A stretch of DNA of 64,000 nt, from assembly GCA_964035575.1 (NCBI GenBank), contig OZ037887.1, positions 682,001 through 746,000 on the forward strand, given 5' to 3'. The position numbers were made by a program, and so were the translations under genes. This document shows positions 20,988-32,065 of this stretch, piece by piece. The number at the start of each line of letters is the position of its first letter. Position 1 is the stretch's first letter. Under the pieces are notes generated by a model, which saw only the letters and a program-made list of their open reading frames with translations, was not told where the DNA came from and made no database searches. Source of the stretch: Rhynchopus sp. YZ270_cl-10 (taxonomy: Eukaryota > Euglenozoa > Diplonemea > Diplonemida > Diplonemidae).

Positions 20988-23900
20988 ATGCGCGAAAACT
21001 CACGCTACAGCCGAGGCGATGCAAGCGGGGGGAGCGATGACGAAGATGCACAGGGTTCTGCAGTGCGCAAGGAGTCCACCGGCCTTAAGGGCGTGGACCT
21101 TGTAGCCACGACAGAGTCCTCTGATACTACCTCGGCTTCGACCACTTCGTACAGCGGGTCGTCGTCTGCGTCCTCCTCCTCTGCATCTTCAGCGTCGTCT
21201 TCCTTTTCGACATCGCGCTCTTCAGGCTCTGTATCCACTTCTACATCACATTCTTCGTATACAAGCACATCCGGGAAGAAGTCACGCAAAGTCCGAAAGG
21301 AACACTCAAAGCCTTCTTCCTCATCAACCGGAACATCGAGTGGGTCTTCGTCTGCGTCCTCAGCGTCCTCAGCGTCTACGGGAACACATTCTGGCAGCTC
21401 CTACTCTTCTGCAACAACGACCGAGGCGGCAACAACAACACAACAATCTACCTCTCGCGATACTGGAAGTGGCACTGCAACTGGAACCGCAACCGGGACA
21501 ACCACAACCGCAACTGGAACTACATCGCGATCAACCGGTACTGCAACAGGAACTACAACCGGCACCACAACCGCCACAAGAACAGGCACAACCACGGGAC
21601 CAACCAACACAACGACAAACGCGACAGCAGACTCATCCACCTCATCGTCCACAGACAGCTCTACCGGGAGCAGCACCTCAGGGTCCTCCGTCACATCGAG
21701 AGACCCGGTTCTGTCCGACACCATCCCAATCCCAGCAGGACTAAAACCCCCTCGCGTCCAGGTACAGCCCCCAAGCACCGCAGGGGGTTCTTCCACATCG
21801 TCAACATCGTCTACAAGCGGTTCTACGTCAGGGTCTACCTCGAGGACGTCGCAGGGCACGTCGCATTCTACGCTGTCCTCATCCACCTCATCTGGGAGAA
21901 GCAGGACCAGCGGGAGCAGCACACAGATGGCGGATTGGACGTCCGACACAGCCAGCTCTGCAACGTCGTTGGACTCTATGTTGGAGTCCTCTCAGGTCTA
22001 CCGAGCGTGGGAGAAGGCCTCCAAGGCAGAGAAGGAGGTCGCACATCGACGCAAGATTGTACCGTCCTCATCTTCTTCGAACACAACCCTCTCATCTTCT
22101 ACCTCAAGTAGCAGTACGTCTGGGGATACCAGCGGTTCAACCTCGGGTAGTTCAACTTCAGGGACGTCCCCCACCTCGAGTACGTCTGTCGAATCGGCGG
22201 TGAGTGATATATCAGATTTCTCCTTTGAGCTTGCAGTCTCCGATGCAGAGGAGCTGGTCACCCCGCTCGTTGCGTATGACCAGGCGCAAAGTGGGGTGCA
22301 CTTCTCGACCCGCGCGCGTCCCGTTCCTAGGCCTATTCATTCTATAGCGGACCGTATCAATCCGGCCCTCCGAGCCATGGTGCTGCCTGTGTATGAGAGC
22401 ATCGCGCAAGGCACGTTGTTGGATATGAAAGGGTGTGCGAATTTGTTGCGTTGTGTCGGGTTTGGTGAGGTGGAGGTGGAAAATGCGAGGCTAGGGATCA
22501 GCAACATATGCCCCGATGGGATGGCAGGGGGGCGGCAAGGGGAGGCGGCATTGCTGCGACAGGGCGACGCTTTGCTGCGCATGATCCAAGAAAGGTTGAT
22601 TCTTTCAGGGGAGAGCTTGAGGGCATTTGTGGCATCACGGCTGGGCCCGCTGTGTAGTACACAGGGTCCGGTGTTTGAGTTGCACAGGGATGTCTTCTTG
22701 CGTGAGTTGTTTTTGATGATCTGCCCGAAGGAGCTGTTGAAAGGCGTGCGTACTGCGGTGCCCACCCAGCCACTGCACCTTCTGTTGGAGGATGTGCGGC
22801 GTGAGTGTGAACGTCTGGCCAAGGCAGCAGACGCCACCTCCCCAACAGAGAAGAACAATGCGTACCTCATGTACCCTGACTTCGTGGCGACGTGGGAGTC
22901 GGTCATGCAGGCAGTCATGTTGCTGTCGTTTACTGCAGATCGGTACGTTGATTTGCAAGAGGTGTTGACGCATATATTACCTGGAGACACACCGCGGAAG
23001 GTATCAAAATGAGCTTTTTTTTTTCTTATTTTTCTAGAATTTTTGCGGGTGTGTATTTCCCCCTCAAAGTCTGCCACTTTGTGCAAGCAACAATGACGAA
23101 ACGGCCGACCTTGAGTGCAAATATATTTATGGTATAGAGTTGTCGATGCAACAAAAAAAACCCCCCCACAGGGAACCAACATCAATGGCCTGAAGTTCTT
23201 CCTTGTCCCAGAGCTTGTCGGAGGCGACAAGGTGTCACCACACTCTATGCACTCTGTCTTTCGTGCCGGGGTGTGTGCGGGCATGAGCTCCTTGGCGCCG
23301 TACTTGGAGGAGGGTGCCAGGTGCGCGGGGGAACGGCTGCAGGGGACGCCGTTCTATGCCGCCACTTCCTCCTCCTCTTCCTCTGCTTCTTCCCCCTCCC
23401 CCTTTCCCACGGAGGGCATTGTACTGCGAGTTGCCGAGATCCGCAACCTCAAAACGACCTGCACAGACCAGCGTCTCCGCATCGCGATAACCACTGCAAA
23501 GAAAGAGCTCCACCCGCTCTCCGTTGTGCACACCATCCCCTGCGCCGCTTCGGGAACCGATTGGGCTGCGCCTGAAGGGGACAATGCAGAGGTGTTACTA
23601 ACGTACGATAAAACCGCGGTATCACGCTATGGAATTCTCATTGAGCTGTGCAGTGTGTTGGGAGATCCCCATGTAGAAGCTTCTCGAGGGTTTTGCTTTG
23701 TTCGTTTGACAGATCTCATTAATTCTGCAGATAAACGCGAATCTGCGAAATTCTATCGAATCGAAACCCATCTTGAAGAATCTATCAACTCCTCCATCTC
23801 CATCCGACCCCGCAGAATTGATATGACCGTCTACAACGGAAGCCTCCCCTCTTCCCCATGCATGATTCCTTCTATGCTGGTTTTACCCGGCGCCTCGCTT

Positions 23901-24377
23901 GACATGGAGATGGTGGTGCTGTACAGAGAGATGCTGTTGGAAGAGGTGAAGCGAGGTGCATTGTCGTTCGTAGCTGCGCATCGGAGTGGAGGGTTAGGGA
24001 GCTTTGCGGAAATGCTTGGGAGGGATGCGATGTGGGGTGTACTGCGAAGGGATTACGAGGCAGTGCGGACAGAAGGGGGAAGTGCCGAGCAGAGGAAGGA
24101 AATGCTGAGGGGGTTGCTGAGAGGTGCGGAGGCGATGGTGCATGCATGTGGCGCAGCAGGGGCGGCAAGTGGCATAGCAGGTATAGCAAAGATGCGAGCA
24201 AGTGCCGTCAAAGCGGAACGCCACGTCCGCTACCACGACCGCATAGCGCTCCTGAAGAAGGATGATGCACGTCGTGAAGTGTTCTTCAGCACCCCCTTCT
24301 TAGGGACTGCGACGACAGAAGGGAAGGAGGATTTGGCGAAAAACCTTCTGGACCCGAATTGTCAATATTGTGTATAA
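20988..24377 (+). CDS. Ser/Thr-rich protein of unknown function
   Basis: Two exons (20988-23000, 23172-24377) encode 1072 residues. Residues 1 to about 405 are almost wholly Ser, Thr and Gly, with TGTATGTTTT-type repeats at about 155-215; this half is expected to be disordered and heavily phosphorylatable. Residues from about 406 look globular and helical (for example AMVLPVYESIAQGTLLDMKG and LLRCVGFGEVEVENARLG). After the intron a second Ser run (about 730-745) precedes a beta-rich stretch beginning VLRVAEIRNLKTTC that could be a C2-like fold; the C-terminus ends NLLDPNCQYCV. No family is recognised. The intron joins in phase 0 with the sequence continuous in meaning across DTPRK/GTNING, so both exons belong together. 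The first ATG after the leader was taken as start. Confidence 0.75.
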
Positions 24378-24791
24378 TTTTTCCCCCCCAAAAAATGGGG
24401 TGTATCGGAGTGTTCCATGAAGCAATGTTATTTCAATGATATAGGTACGTTGTGTATGCACGTTTAGGAAAGGCAACTTTCCTCTTTAGCCCTGTCGGCT
24501 CCTTTTTTTTTGGAGCTTCCAGGACCGTGCACGTTCCGTTCCCTAGAAGGAATGGTGAACAGAGTTTTTCAAAAATAGAATAGATGTTAAAAAGAGGATT
24601 CTTTTGTCTTGCCTTTTACCCCCGAACAATAGAATATGGGGCATTTCTTTTCAACCCCCAAAAAAAAGAATATGTGAAGCTTTTTGTACACTTTTAAACC
24701 GACTTTTTTTTACCTCTTGAATTTCTTTCCCCAAAATTTTCTCCAAAAAACCCCCTTTTAGACAGCACATAGACACAAATTAAATGTTAAA
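24378..24791. other. Intergenic DNA
   Basis: T-rich with C runs; no repeat family copy or gene seen. Confidence 0.5.
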
Positions 24792-27331
24792 ATGACACGA
24801 AGGCCTCAAGAACGTTGGTATTCCCCTGACCGTGTGGAGGATGGGGACTGGCTTGAGGATGATCCACTTGCGTCCACGACAGCACAAACTGTGCAGCGAC
24901 GGCTCTCACCAAGGCGACGGCAGACTTCCCCGCCCTCATCCCCGATGATGGGACAGCACGCACAACACATACCACCCACACAACACACAACGCACCCACA
25001 GCACACACAACGCGATGCCAACTTCCAAACCCTCTCCGGCTACCTCTCAGGCCCCAACATCGAAGGCTCCCCTGTAGAAATGTCTATCACCGATGCCCAG
25101 GTCTTTGCCCTAAAGAACCCTGCCGTCAAAGCCTTCATGTACAAAGGACATGGCCATACAGGCCCCGTCTGGATATACTTCAAGGACAGCGTGCGGTTCA
25201 CGTCTTCGCCAGGGTGGACAACGGTGAAGGTGCTGCAGAATGAGGGGAGGGGGCCTCAGGTAGGACAGAGAGGGGGTGGTGGTGGAGGTGGTGGTGGTGT
25301 GCCAAGTCCTAGGAAGCAGCCACAGACAGCAGCAGCGTATCGTGACCGTATTGTGCGGTTTTATCAGCAGTATATGCCGTCTAAGTATGGGGTTTTTTTT
25401 GAATTTGGTGGGGTGTTTTTTAATCTTGTTTCTGTGGTGGTAAGTGGTTTGTTGTGCAGAATCTTCTGTACCCATAGGGCTATGGAGCAATGTTCTGCTA
25501 AGGAAGTACCACTCCACACTCAAGCTTTTCAAATACAACATAATACCATACACACCCACAGACTCCCCACTGCGGTGATCACCCTGCAAGAGTACCAGGG
25601 CATGGAGGAGTCGCTCTTCTCCTCCCTGGTTCGTTTGTACGGCCCTGAGCCGCCTGTAGTGCCGCTCAACGAAGGCATCCCGGAGGGGTGGAAGTGCGTT
25701 GAGAACAACCTGGTATGGGATTGTCCACACACTGATATTAAGTTTTTCTCTTTTCCCACGCCAAAAACCACCAACAGGGGCACGTCTTCTACGTACACAC
25801 CGCCTCTGGTGGGAAGCAGTGGAAGCGTCCCTCTCAAGGAGACCTTCCACCAGCACAGGAGCACCAGAATGGGACACCCACCACGACACTGCCACAGCAC
25901 GTCAACGCATACCATCCTGACAGCATCCCGCGCAGACGAACCGCCTCACCTGCTTCACCCAATGGGATGCCCCAGACGGGACACCCCATGCGCGCCCCAG
26001 CACCCCCTCACGGGTCACCACACAGCCGACGCACCGGGGTGTCCATCTCACCACAACTCCTCCCCCGCGGGCACGGAGACTGCGCGCTTCTCATTGGCGC
26101 GCCAGAAACGGACGCACTGCAGGCCTTATCGAAACACCTCGGGGTGAATGGATTTCGCAACCAACTGGTTTTGGGCGACCGCCAAGGGGAGTCTGGCCTG
26201 CCTACTAGGGTGAACATATTGCGTGGGGTGGAGTGGCTGTTGGGTGGGGTGTGCACAACGGACCGGCTATTCATTTATTTCACGGGAAGCACGCAGGGGG
26301 ATGCTCTTCTCACTGCAGACGGCATGGGTGTGTCTGGGGCTGACATTGAATCTGCAGTCAACAACGCATGCCTTGCACGCTCTGTGCACATCACGGTCCT
26401 TCTCGATGTGGCGCCAGGTTGCAAACCCTTCTCCTTCCCGCACCAATTCGATTCTCTTGAAGCTGGCGCTACCGTCGTTTCCACCCCTATGCAGGTATCC
26501 ACTATGTCTCCGTTGATGTCGGTATTCTTCCCTTCAGAAGGGTTCCCTCCAATGGGGTGTATGGCAATAGGGTTTATCGATGCAACCTCAAAGGCAGCAG
26601 AGGGAGGGGTCTTCGTTGAAGTGCTTCTCGAAACAATTCGAGCGCGCATGGGGGCGGTGGAGTGTGTATTGAGCTGCCAGTTGAGTCGGAGGGATTCGGC
26701 TCATCCTGATGCCCCACCGCGGTATCAGCTTGGTGGAGGAGGAGGAGGAGGAGGAGGTGGAGGAGGTGTATCGCAAATACAAAGGGCAACCCAGGGTATT
26801 CCGGCACCACCTAGTACCCCAGCGATTCATGGATGGGAGGGTGGGGGTGGTCCTGCACCGCTTCAGAAGGTTGTGTCGGGTGGAGGAGGAGGAGGAGGAG
26901 GTGGAGGTGGTGTGCAGGCCCAACCCAGCATGCAGCTCCAGCCGTCCCTCTACGCGCTCGCGCAGCAACAGCAAGGGGACAGTGCAGGCTCCCTAGAGAT
27001 GCCCCTGCACAACTCCCCACGCAGTCTCGATGGAGGCTATTCGGGCGGGTTTTTCATGACAGAAAACCCAAGCGCAAGCGGTATGGCCCCGATGCATGTT
27101 ATTGCAAGCACACCAGGCGAACCGCTTTCGATGCCTGTGTCAGAGGGGGAGGGTGGTGGAGGTCGTGGTGGGGAAGGTGGAGGTGGAGGAGGAGGAGAAG
27201 AAGAAGAAGACCCCGCCTTCCAACGGAAGCTGGCGCATCTGCAGCAGCTCGAAGGGATTGTCAGTCAGATGGAGGCAGGGCAGGCGCCTCCCGACGAGGT
27301 CTTGATAGAGGTGTTGCGTTTGCTGAACTGA
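24792..27331 (+). CDS. WW-domain protein with inactive caspase-like domain
   Basis: Three exons (24792-25384, 25562-25712, 25778-27331) give 765 residues. Order: polar N-terminus; a unit around 95-135; Gly tract about 161-169; a WW domain at 236-267 formed only after intron 2 is removed (EGWKCVENN, then HVFYVHT, QWKRP), with Trp241 and Trp263 22 apart and Pro266; a Pro-rich linker; a metacaspase-type p20 fold from about 350 (DCALLIGAPE, LFIYFTGSTQG, VHITVLLDVAPGC); two further Gly tracts; a C-terminal helix. Active metacaspases have a His in SGHG and a Cys in DxCHSG. Here those places hold Ser419 or Thr420 and Ala460, so proteolysis is not expected and a scaffold role is more likely. Intron 1 is 177 nt, a multiple of three without stops, so retention would keep the frame. 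The WW call is good; the caspase-like call rests on fold-pattern matching by eye. Confidence 0.82.
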
Positions 27332-27759
27332 GATGTGTTCCTTTTTGGGAGGATTTTTTTGATGTTCGAGTTGGAGCAGTGATCATGTGCATTTTAAAAA
27401 AAATGCAAATAAAAAAATGGTACCTTTTCCATCTCCTCTGATAGACTAACCTATGGGGGTGGTATAGAGTAGAAATCCTCCAGAACACACCGCAAGGGCA
27501 ACAAAAAACACCAAAATAAAAGAGCACCTTTTTCAACATTTTGGAGAACTTTCTTTTTTTTTTTTTTTTTCAGTAACTCCAAGAGGCTTCAGTTCCTCAT
27601 GAAAAAAAATCTCTTTTTTCCCCCCTCCCCCAAAAATACTCGAACCAGAGTTATTGTGTGTACATTCGATTCTCCTCCTCCTATTTGCCATTCTCCATTT
27701 CCCCACCACCACCAACACTTTTCCCCCTTCAGACGCAACCAAAAGAACCCAACAGTACC
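27332..27759. other. Intergenic DNA between WW-caspase-like gene and GDI
   Basis: 428 bp; a possible AATAAA at 27408-27413 for the upstream gene and a pyrimidine-rich leader (CCACCACCACC, CTTTTCCCCC) before GDI. No repeat copy. Confidence 0.5.
27408..27413 (+). terminator. Candidate poly(A) signal
   Basis: AATAAA 77 nt after the stop of the WW-domain gene. Confidence 0.3.
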
Positions 27760-29516
27760 ATGGAGGATGAATACGACTGTGTTGTGTGCGGAACTGGTCT
27801 TGTCGAGTGTGTGCTCTCAGGGCTCCTGAGTGTGGCAGGGCACAAGGTGCTGCACCTGGACAGGAACAACTACTACGGAGGTGAGTGTGCGAGTCTGAAC
27901 TTGGAGCAGCTGTACAACAACTTCCAGAAGGGGCCTGTGCCAGACAAGCTTGGGAAGCCGCATCTGTACAACATCGACCTTATCCCGAAGTTCCTTCTTG
28001 CGGACGGTGAGCTGGTGAAGATCCTGCGTGCGACGGTCGTGAACCGCTACCAGATGGAGTTCATGCTCTGCGACGGGAGCTTCGTGACACGCGACTCAAA
28101 GGTCTACAAGGTGCCCTGCACCGAGCGTGAGGCACTCTCCAGCTCGCTCATGGGCATCCTCGAGAAGCGCCGTGCCGCCAAATTCTTCGCCTGGGCGCAG
28201 GACTACGACGGCAACAACCCAAAGACCTGGGGCAAGCTCAACCCCATGGAGCAGACCATGCGTCAGATCTTCACGCACTTTGGGCTCTCCAAGGACACCG
28301 TCGAGTTCATCGGGCATGCCCTGGCGCTTGAAGAGAGCGAGGAGTACTTGAGCAGCAGGGGGCACGAGACCATCCAGAAGATTGCGCTGTACGAGTCGTC
28401 CCTGAGCTTGTATGCTATCCCACCCCACCCCACACCCCACCTCCAACCTCCCCTCCCCCTCCCCTCAGGTACGAGGGCGGCACCGTCTCCCCCTTCGTGT
28501 ACCCGCTGTACGGCCTGGGCGAGCTGCCACAGGTGTTCGCACGTCTTTCCGCAGTGTACGGAGGCACGTACATGCTGGACACACCGGTGGAGAAGTTCCA
28601 GTTCAACGAGGAGGGTGCGTTTGAGGGTGTGCACGCAGGGGGGCAGTTTGCGAAGGCGAAGTTTGTGCTGGGCGACCCTACGTACTTCCCTGACCGTGTG
28701 AAGACTGTGGGCAAGGTGGCGCGGTGCATCTGCATCATGGACAAGCCTGTCGAGAGCACCAAGACGCAGAGCTGCCAGATCATCATCCCGCACACACAGT
28801 GCAAGACACCGCGCTCGCACGACATCTACATCCTTCAGCTCTCCGAGGTGCACAAGGTCTGCCCCAAGGGCATGTACCTCGCAATAGTTAGCACCTTCGC
28901 TGAGACGGACGACCCACAGAAGGAGCTCGAACCCGGCCTTGCCATGCTCAGGAAGAACGTCATTGAGACCTTCTACTCGGTGTCGCCGCTCTACGAGGTA
29001 TGTAGATGGAATTTGAAAACGAGGATTTCACGTAAAAATGTGTATTTCAACCAGTGTTCCCGTTGGAGGGAAACCCGGTGGTTAAATGTTCATGCTTCGC
29101 TAGGGAACAGCGTTGCGAAGTATCGGGGAGAGACAGCGAACAAAAAACAAGGCACTAGAGGGGATCGAACCCCCGACCTCTCGCTTACTGGGCGAGCGCT
29201 CTAACCACGTTTTGCCGAAGGCTCTCCAAACCGGGTCAAACCGGTCAATTTCAAAAAATATTTTTGGCTTTTAGAAAAACTGAGAGACAAATAAATGTTT
29301 CGCTCTCAGGAACTACCCACATTAGCTTTAAAACACACATATCCACACACACAGCCGAAAGACGACGGCAGCCAAAGCAAATGCTTTATCTCCACTTCGT
29401 ACGACTCCTCTTCCCACTTCGAAGCGGCAGCGGGAGACATCTTGGGACTGTACCAGAGAATTACGGGCAAGCCGTACGACTTTGACACTAGCGTGTCGCA
29501 GCCGGTGACTATGTGA
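27760..29516 (+). CDS. Rab GDP-dissociation inhibitor
   Basis: Three exons (27760-28409, 28469-28997, 29355-29516) encode 446 residues, the standard GDI length (about 447). GDI extracts prenylated, GDP-bound Rab GTPases from membranes and returns them to donor membranes in vesicle traffic. Visible hallmarks: N-terminal EDEYDCVVCGTGLVECVLSG, LDRNNYYGGE, YPLYGLGELPQVFARLSA with GGTYML after it, and the last exon's DDGSQSKCFISTSYDSSSHFE. Residues at each splice join match the family without gaps. Rab escort protein is excluded by the short length and lack of the large insert. Intron 1 is only 59 nt; intron 2 (357 nt) contains an antisense tRNA-like sequence. Confidence 0.97.
29150..29223 (-). 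tRNA. tRNA-Thr(AGT)-like sequence, probably a relic
   Basis: Antisense inside GDI intron 2. The T arm (GGGGG, TTCGATC, CCCTC) and anticodon stem (CTCGC/GCGAG) are intact, the anticodon loop is CCAGTAA giving AGT, and GGTTAGAGC is a good D-arm/A-box end. A T6 run 3 nt past the acceptor end could terminate Pol III. The 5' acceptor strand (GAGCCTT) does not pair with the 3' strand (TAGTGCC), position 33 is C instead of U, and D-stem pairs 12-23 and 13-22 fail. A pseudogene or tRNA-derived SINE head is therefore more likely than a working tRNA. Confidence 0.6.
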
Positions 29517-30134
29517 GTCGTTTTTTTTTTTTTAAATTCACTTCGACGAACAGAAAACCCTCACGCAAGATTGCTTCATCTGTGATTATTTTGATTTGTT
29601 GTCTTTTCATGATTTGTTTACGTAGTACTGAGACTCTCCCCCCCCCTGCGTTCTTCTCTGGAAGTGTCTGTACAGTAGCATACTAAACGTCTGACTTTTC
29701 CCCCCTCGCTGTATCGTAAAAGTGTGCCATTTTTTTTTTTAATCGTTGTATCTCGTGTGATGATGCAGGCGTGTACTATAGGGGTAAGAGAGAGGGAGAG
29801 AGACGGGGTTATGTAATTTAAATAAAAATACGTGAGTTTTGGGTATGGGTATGGGGGGGGAGAAGGTGGACAGGTTTTCTCTTTGCCTTATGTGGCCCTA
29901 TTTTTCCTATCTTTTTCTTGAAGGTGGGTGTGTGCATTTTTCTTACCCTATTTTTTGTTTTGTATTGAAGATGTTGTGTTGTTCATTCATCTTTTTGTTC
30001 ATTGAAAAGATGTTGTGTGCACGACGATCTTTCCAGCATTTTTTTTGTTTTCCCACCCAAATTAGCGACTCAAGGATTGTGCTCAATTACAGCCTCTCCC
30101 ACACAAACGAAACGGGTCTGGAAGCGATACTTTC

Positions 30135-30250
30135 AGATGTACACAAACGAAAAATGGATGTAGGACTGCATGGTTGGGTGTCCACCCCAGTACAGCCGGT
30201 CATGTACCAAGGTACGCTGTTCACAGAGAGGGCTTTGTGTTTCAAGTCAA
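30135..30250 (+). repeat. GGATGTAGGACTGCATGG repeat copy, long form
   Basis: One of the fullest copies: CAGATGTACACAAACG, core, GGGTGTCCACCCC, AGCCGGTCA, GGTACGCTGTTCAC, AGAGGGCTTTGTG and TTCAAGTCAA before a T run. Confidence 0.75.
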
Positions 30251-30668
30251 TTTTTTTTTTCTCCATTGAGTGAAGCCCGAGAAAGGCTTAGGTTCATCTT
30301 TTCACTATTTTTTTTTTACCCCCTATTTTATTGTCTTAATACGTTGTGATCTACACTGCCATGTATTTTGTTTCATACCCCCCCTTTTTTTTACCTCCTT
30401 CCCTGTATGTGGGGGTTTCTTTGTGTGTTCCACCTGATTTTGAAATATTTGACGGAGTTTAGAGGAGTTTGGAGGTCTTTAAACCCCCTTCAAATACCAC
30501 TAAACTCCACCAAAATGGAAAAAAAAAATCGGGCGCGTGTTTCTCTCTTTTACTGCAATGTCTCACCATCCCTCATCTTCGCTACCTGCTTCTGACGATT
30601 TGCGGTGTTCTTTTATTCCTTTCTCCCCCTCTTTTGTGTGAACATGTTACCCCCCGTTTCCCACCTTA

Positions 30669-30714
30669 AGGTGACTGAGCATGAGAGGCTTAGGATCGTC
30701 TTACCAACTTTTCT
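30669..30714 (+). repeat. Hairpin repeat copy
   Basis: AGGTGACTGAGC then GCTTAGGATCGTC and TTACCAACTTTTC. The stem has one G-T pair (CTGAGC/GCTTAG). A poorer copy follows at 30787-30815. Confidence 0.7.
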
Positions 30715-31306
30715 TCAAAAAAAAAAACCTTTGCGCCCAAAGGCCCATTCATCTTACAACAGTTTCCCCCGTGATTTTTTTCCCCCAAGGTGACAGCACT
30801 GCGAGGCTTTTTTTTCAGTGTAAATTTTTTTTGTGAGTATCGTAGGTGATGAGACATAAACCATTTATTTGCTGATCTTATGCTCCGTTTTACTCCAAAC
30901 ACAACCGGGCACATGTGGGGACATGTACGGCACACTTGTGCCTAATTTTTTTTTTGTTTTTTTTTTTTGAGAACTTGCTTTCTAATTGAGCACAGGAAAG
31001 AACGGTTTGTCGGGGACCAGGGGGGATGGGAAGGGAGTGAGAAGGGGGTGGAAGAAAAAATACACACTGCCTCTCACAAACACAACAAACACACACACAC
31101 GAACATAAAAAGAAAAAACACTGACATTTTCCTCGAACCACTTTTTTGTACCATCGGTAGCACCCTCCTCTCGACTACTCTTCTGCTTACTAATGCAAAG
31201 AGAACCTTAGGTGCGTAGGGTTCACGACAATTTCTGCATCTTCTCTCCTCTCTCGGGGCTGTCACACTTGTCAGCCCCAACCCAATCATCTCTGTGCTTA
31301 TCCCAC

Positions 31307-31745
31307 TCATTCTGTGTGCGGCCGTCTGAAGATATAGGAAGGATGTAGGGTCCGGGGCGAACGCGGAGTACGATATTGTTTAGAGGTTTCTGTTACAAAC
31401 ACAAGAGACCCCTCCACCCCCTGCGGAAATACAAAGCGAACGTGGTGTTGGGTTGTATCTTCTGGAACACTGATGAAGTGCTCACTGCTCTGGGCACCCC
31501 CGTCTTCTGCAGATGTGGCTGAATTCTGCGTCTCTCTCGCCTTGATGAAAATTATCAATTTTTTTTTTGTGCACCTGAGTGAAGGCTCAAAGACAGTTTC
31601 GGGTGCTGTCTTCTGTTTTTTTAAACGTAGTCTTGAAGTCCATGGGTGTTGTTCTCAAGGACAAAAGCTTCTTACGGTCCATCGTGGCGGTGACGTCCCA
31701 GCAGATACCTCTGATCGTCGACCAGTTGTGTGGGTGTGTTGATGT
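31307..31745 (-). other. Coding-like antisense segments, unidentified
   Basis: On the minus strand a frame ending near 31590 includes STIRGICWDVTATMDRKKL and TTPMDFKTTFKK; after a stop, a second frame (31558 to 31307) includes SVPEDTTQHHVRFVFPQ. Base composition is balanced, unlike the flanking T-rich DNA. No GTAT donor links the two frames. It may be a decayed gene or mobile-element fragment; no family is recognised. Confidence 0.3.
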
Positions 31746-32022
31746 GGGCTATTCCTATAGCCATAGCCAGCTAGGCGTGCTCGTGGTGGTGGGGGGATTT
31801 TTTTTTTTTGGAGAATTTTTTAGTGCTGAAAACGTGCGGGGGGAAAAGAAGTACAGAAACACCGTTCATCCGCACAGTGAAAATGGACGGCACTCTTCCT
31901 TAACACAGTTGCCGCCCCTATGCCCTGCATACCCCATACCCCATGCCTCATACCCTCATCCACAATCTCCCCATTTCAGAAACCTCAATCTTCCCCTTCC
32001 TTCTTCCCCTTCTCTCTTCAAA

Positions 32023-32058
32023 AGGGTGGCCAAACACGGCTTAGGTTCATCTTACCAA
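32023..32058 (+). repeat. Hairpin-repeat relic abutting a start codon
   Basis: GGTGGCCAAACACGGCTTAGG, TTCATCTTACCAA, ending 8 bp before the ATG of the BBOF1-like gene, so the 5' leader is probably repeat-derived. Confidence 0.55.
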
Positions 32059-32065
32059 ATCCATC

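Larger units (their letters stand above)
29517..32065. other. Intergenic DNA, GDI to BBOF1-like gene
   Basis: Holds an AATAAA at 29821-29826, a GGATGTAGGACTGCATGG copy, two hairpin repeats, an inverted repeat (GGAGTTTAG/CTAAACTCC, about 30454-30510) and coding-like antisense segments at 31307-31745. No certain gene. Confidence 0.5.

Noticed and set aside
22337-23284. Minus-strand frame of 315 residues
   Set aside because: Shadow of the Ser/Thr-rich gene, whose exons and splice junction are consistent on the plus strand.
29150-29223. Fully functional tRNA-Thr gene
   Set aside because: Acceptor stem does not pair, U33 is C and the D stem is broken.
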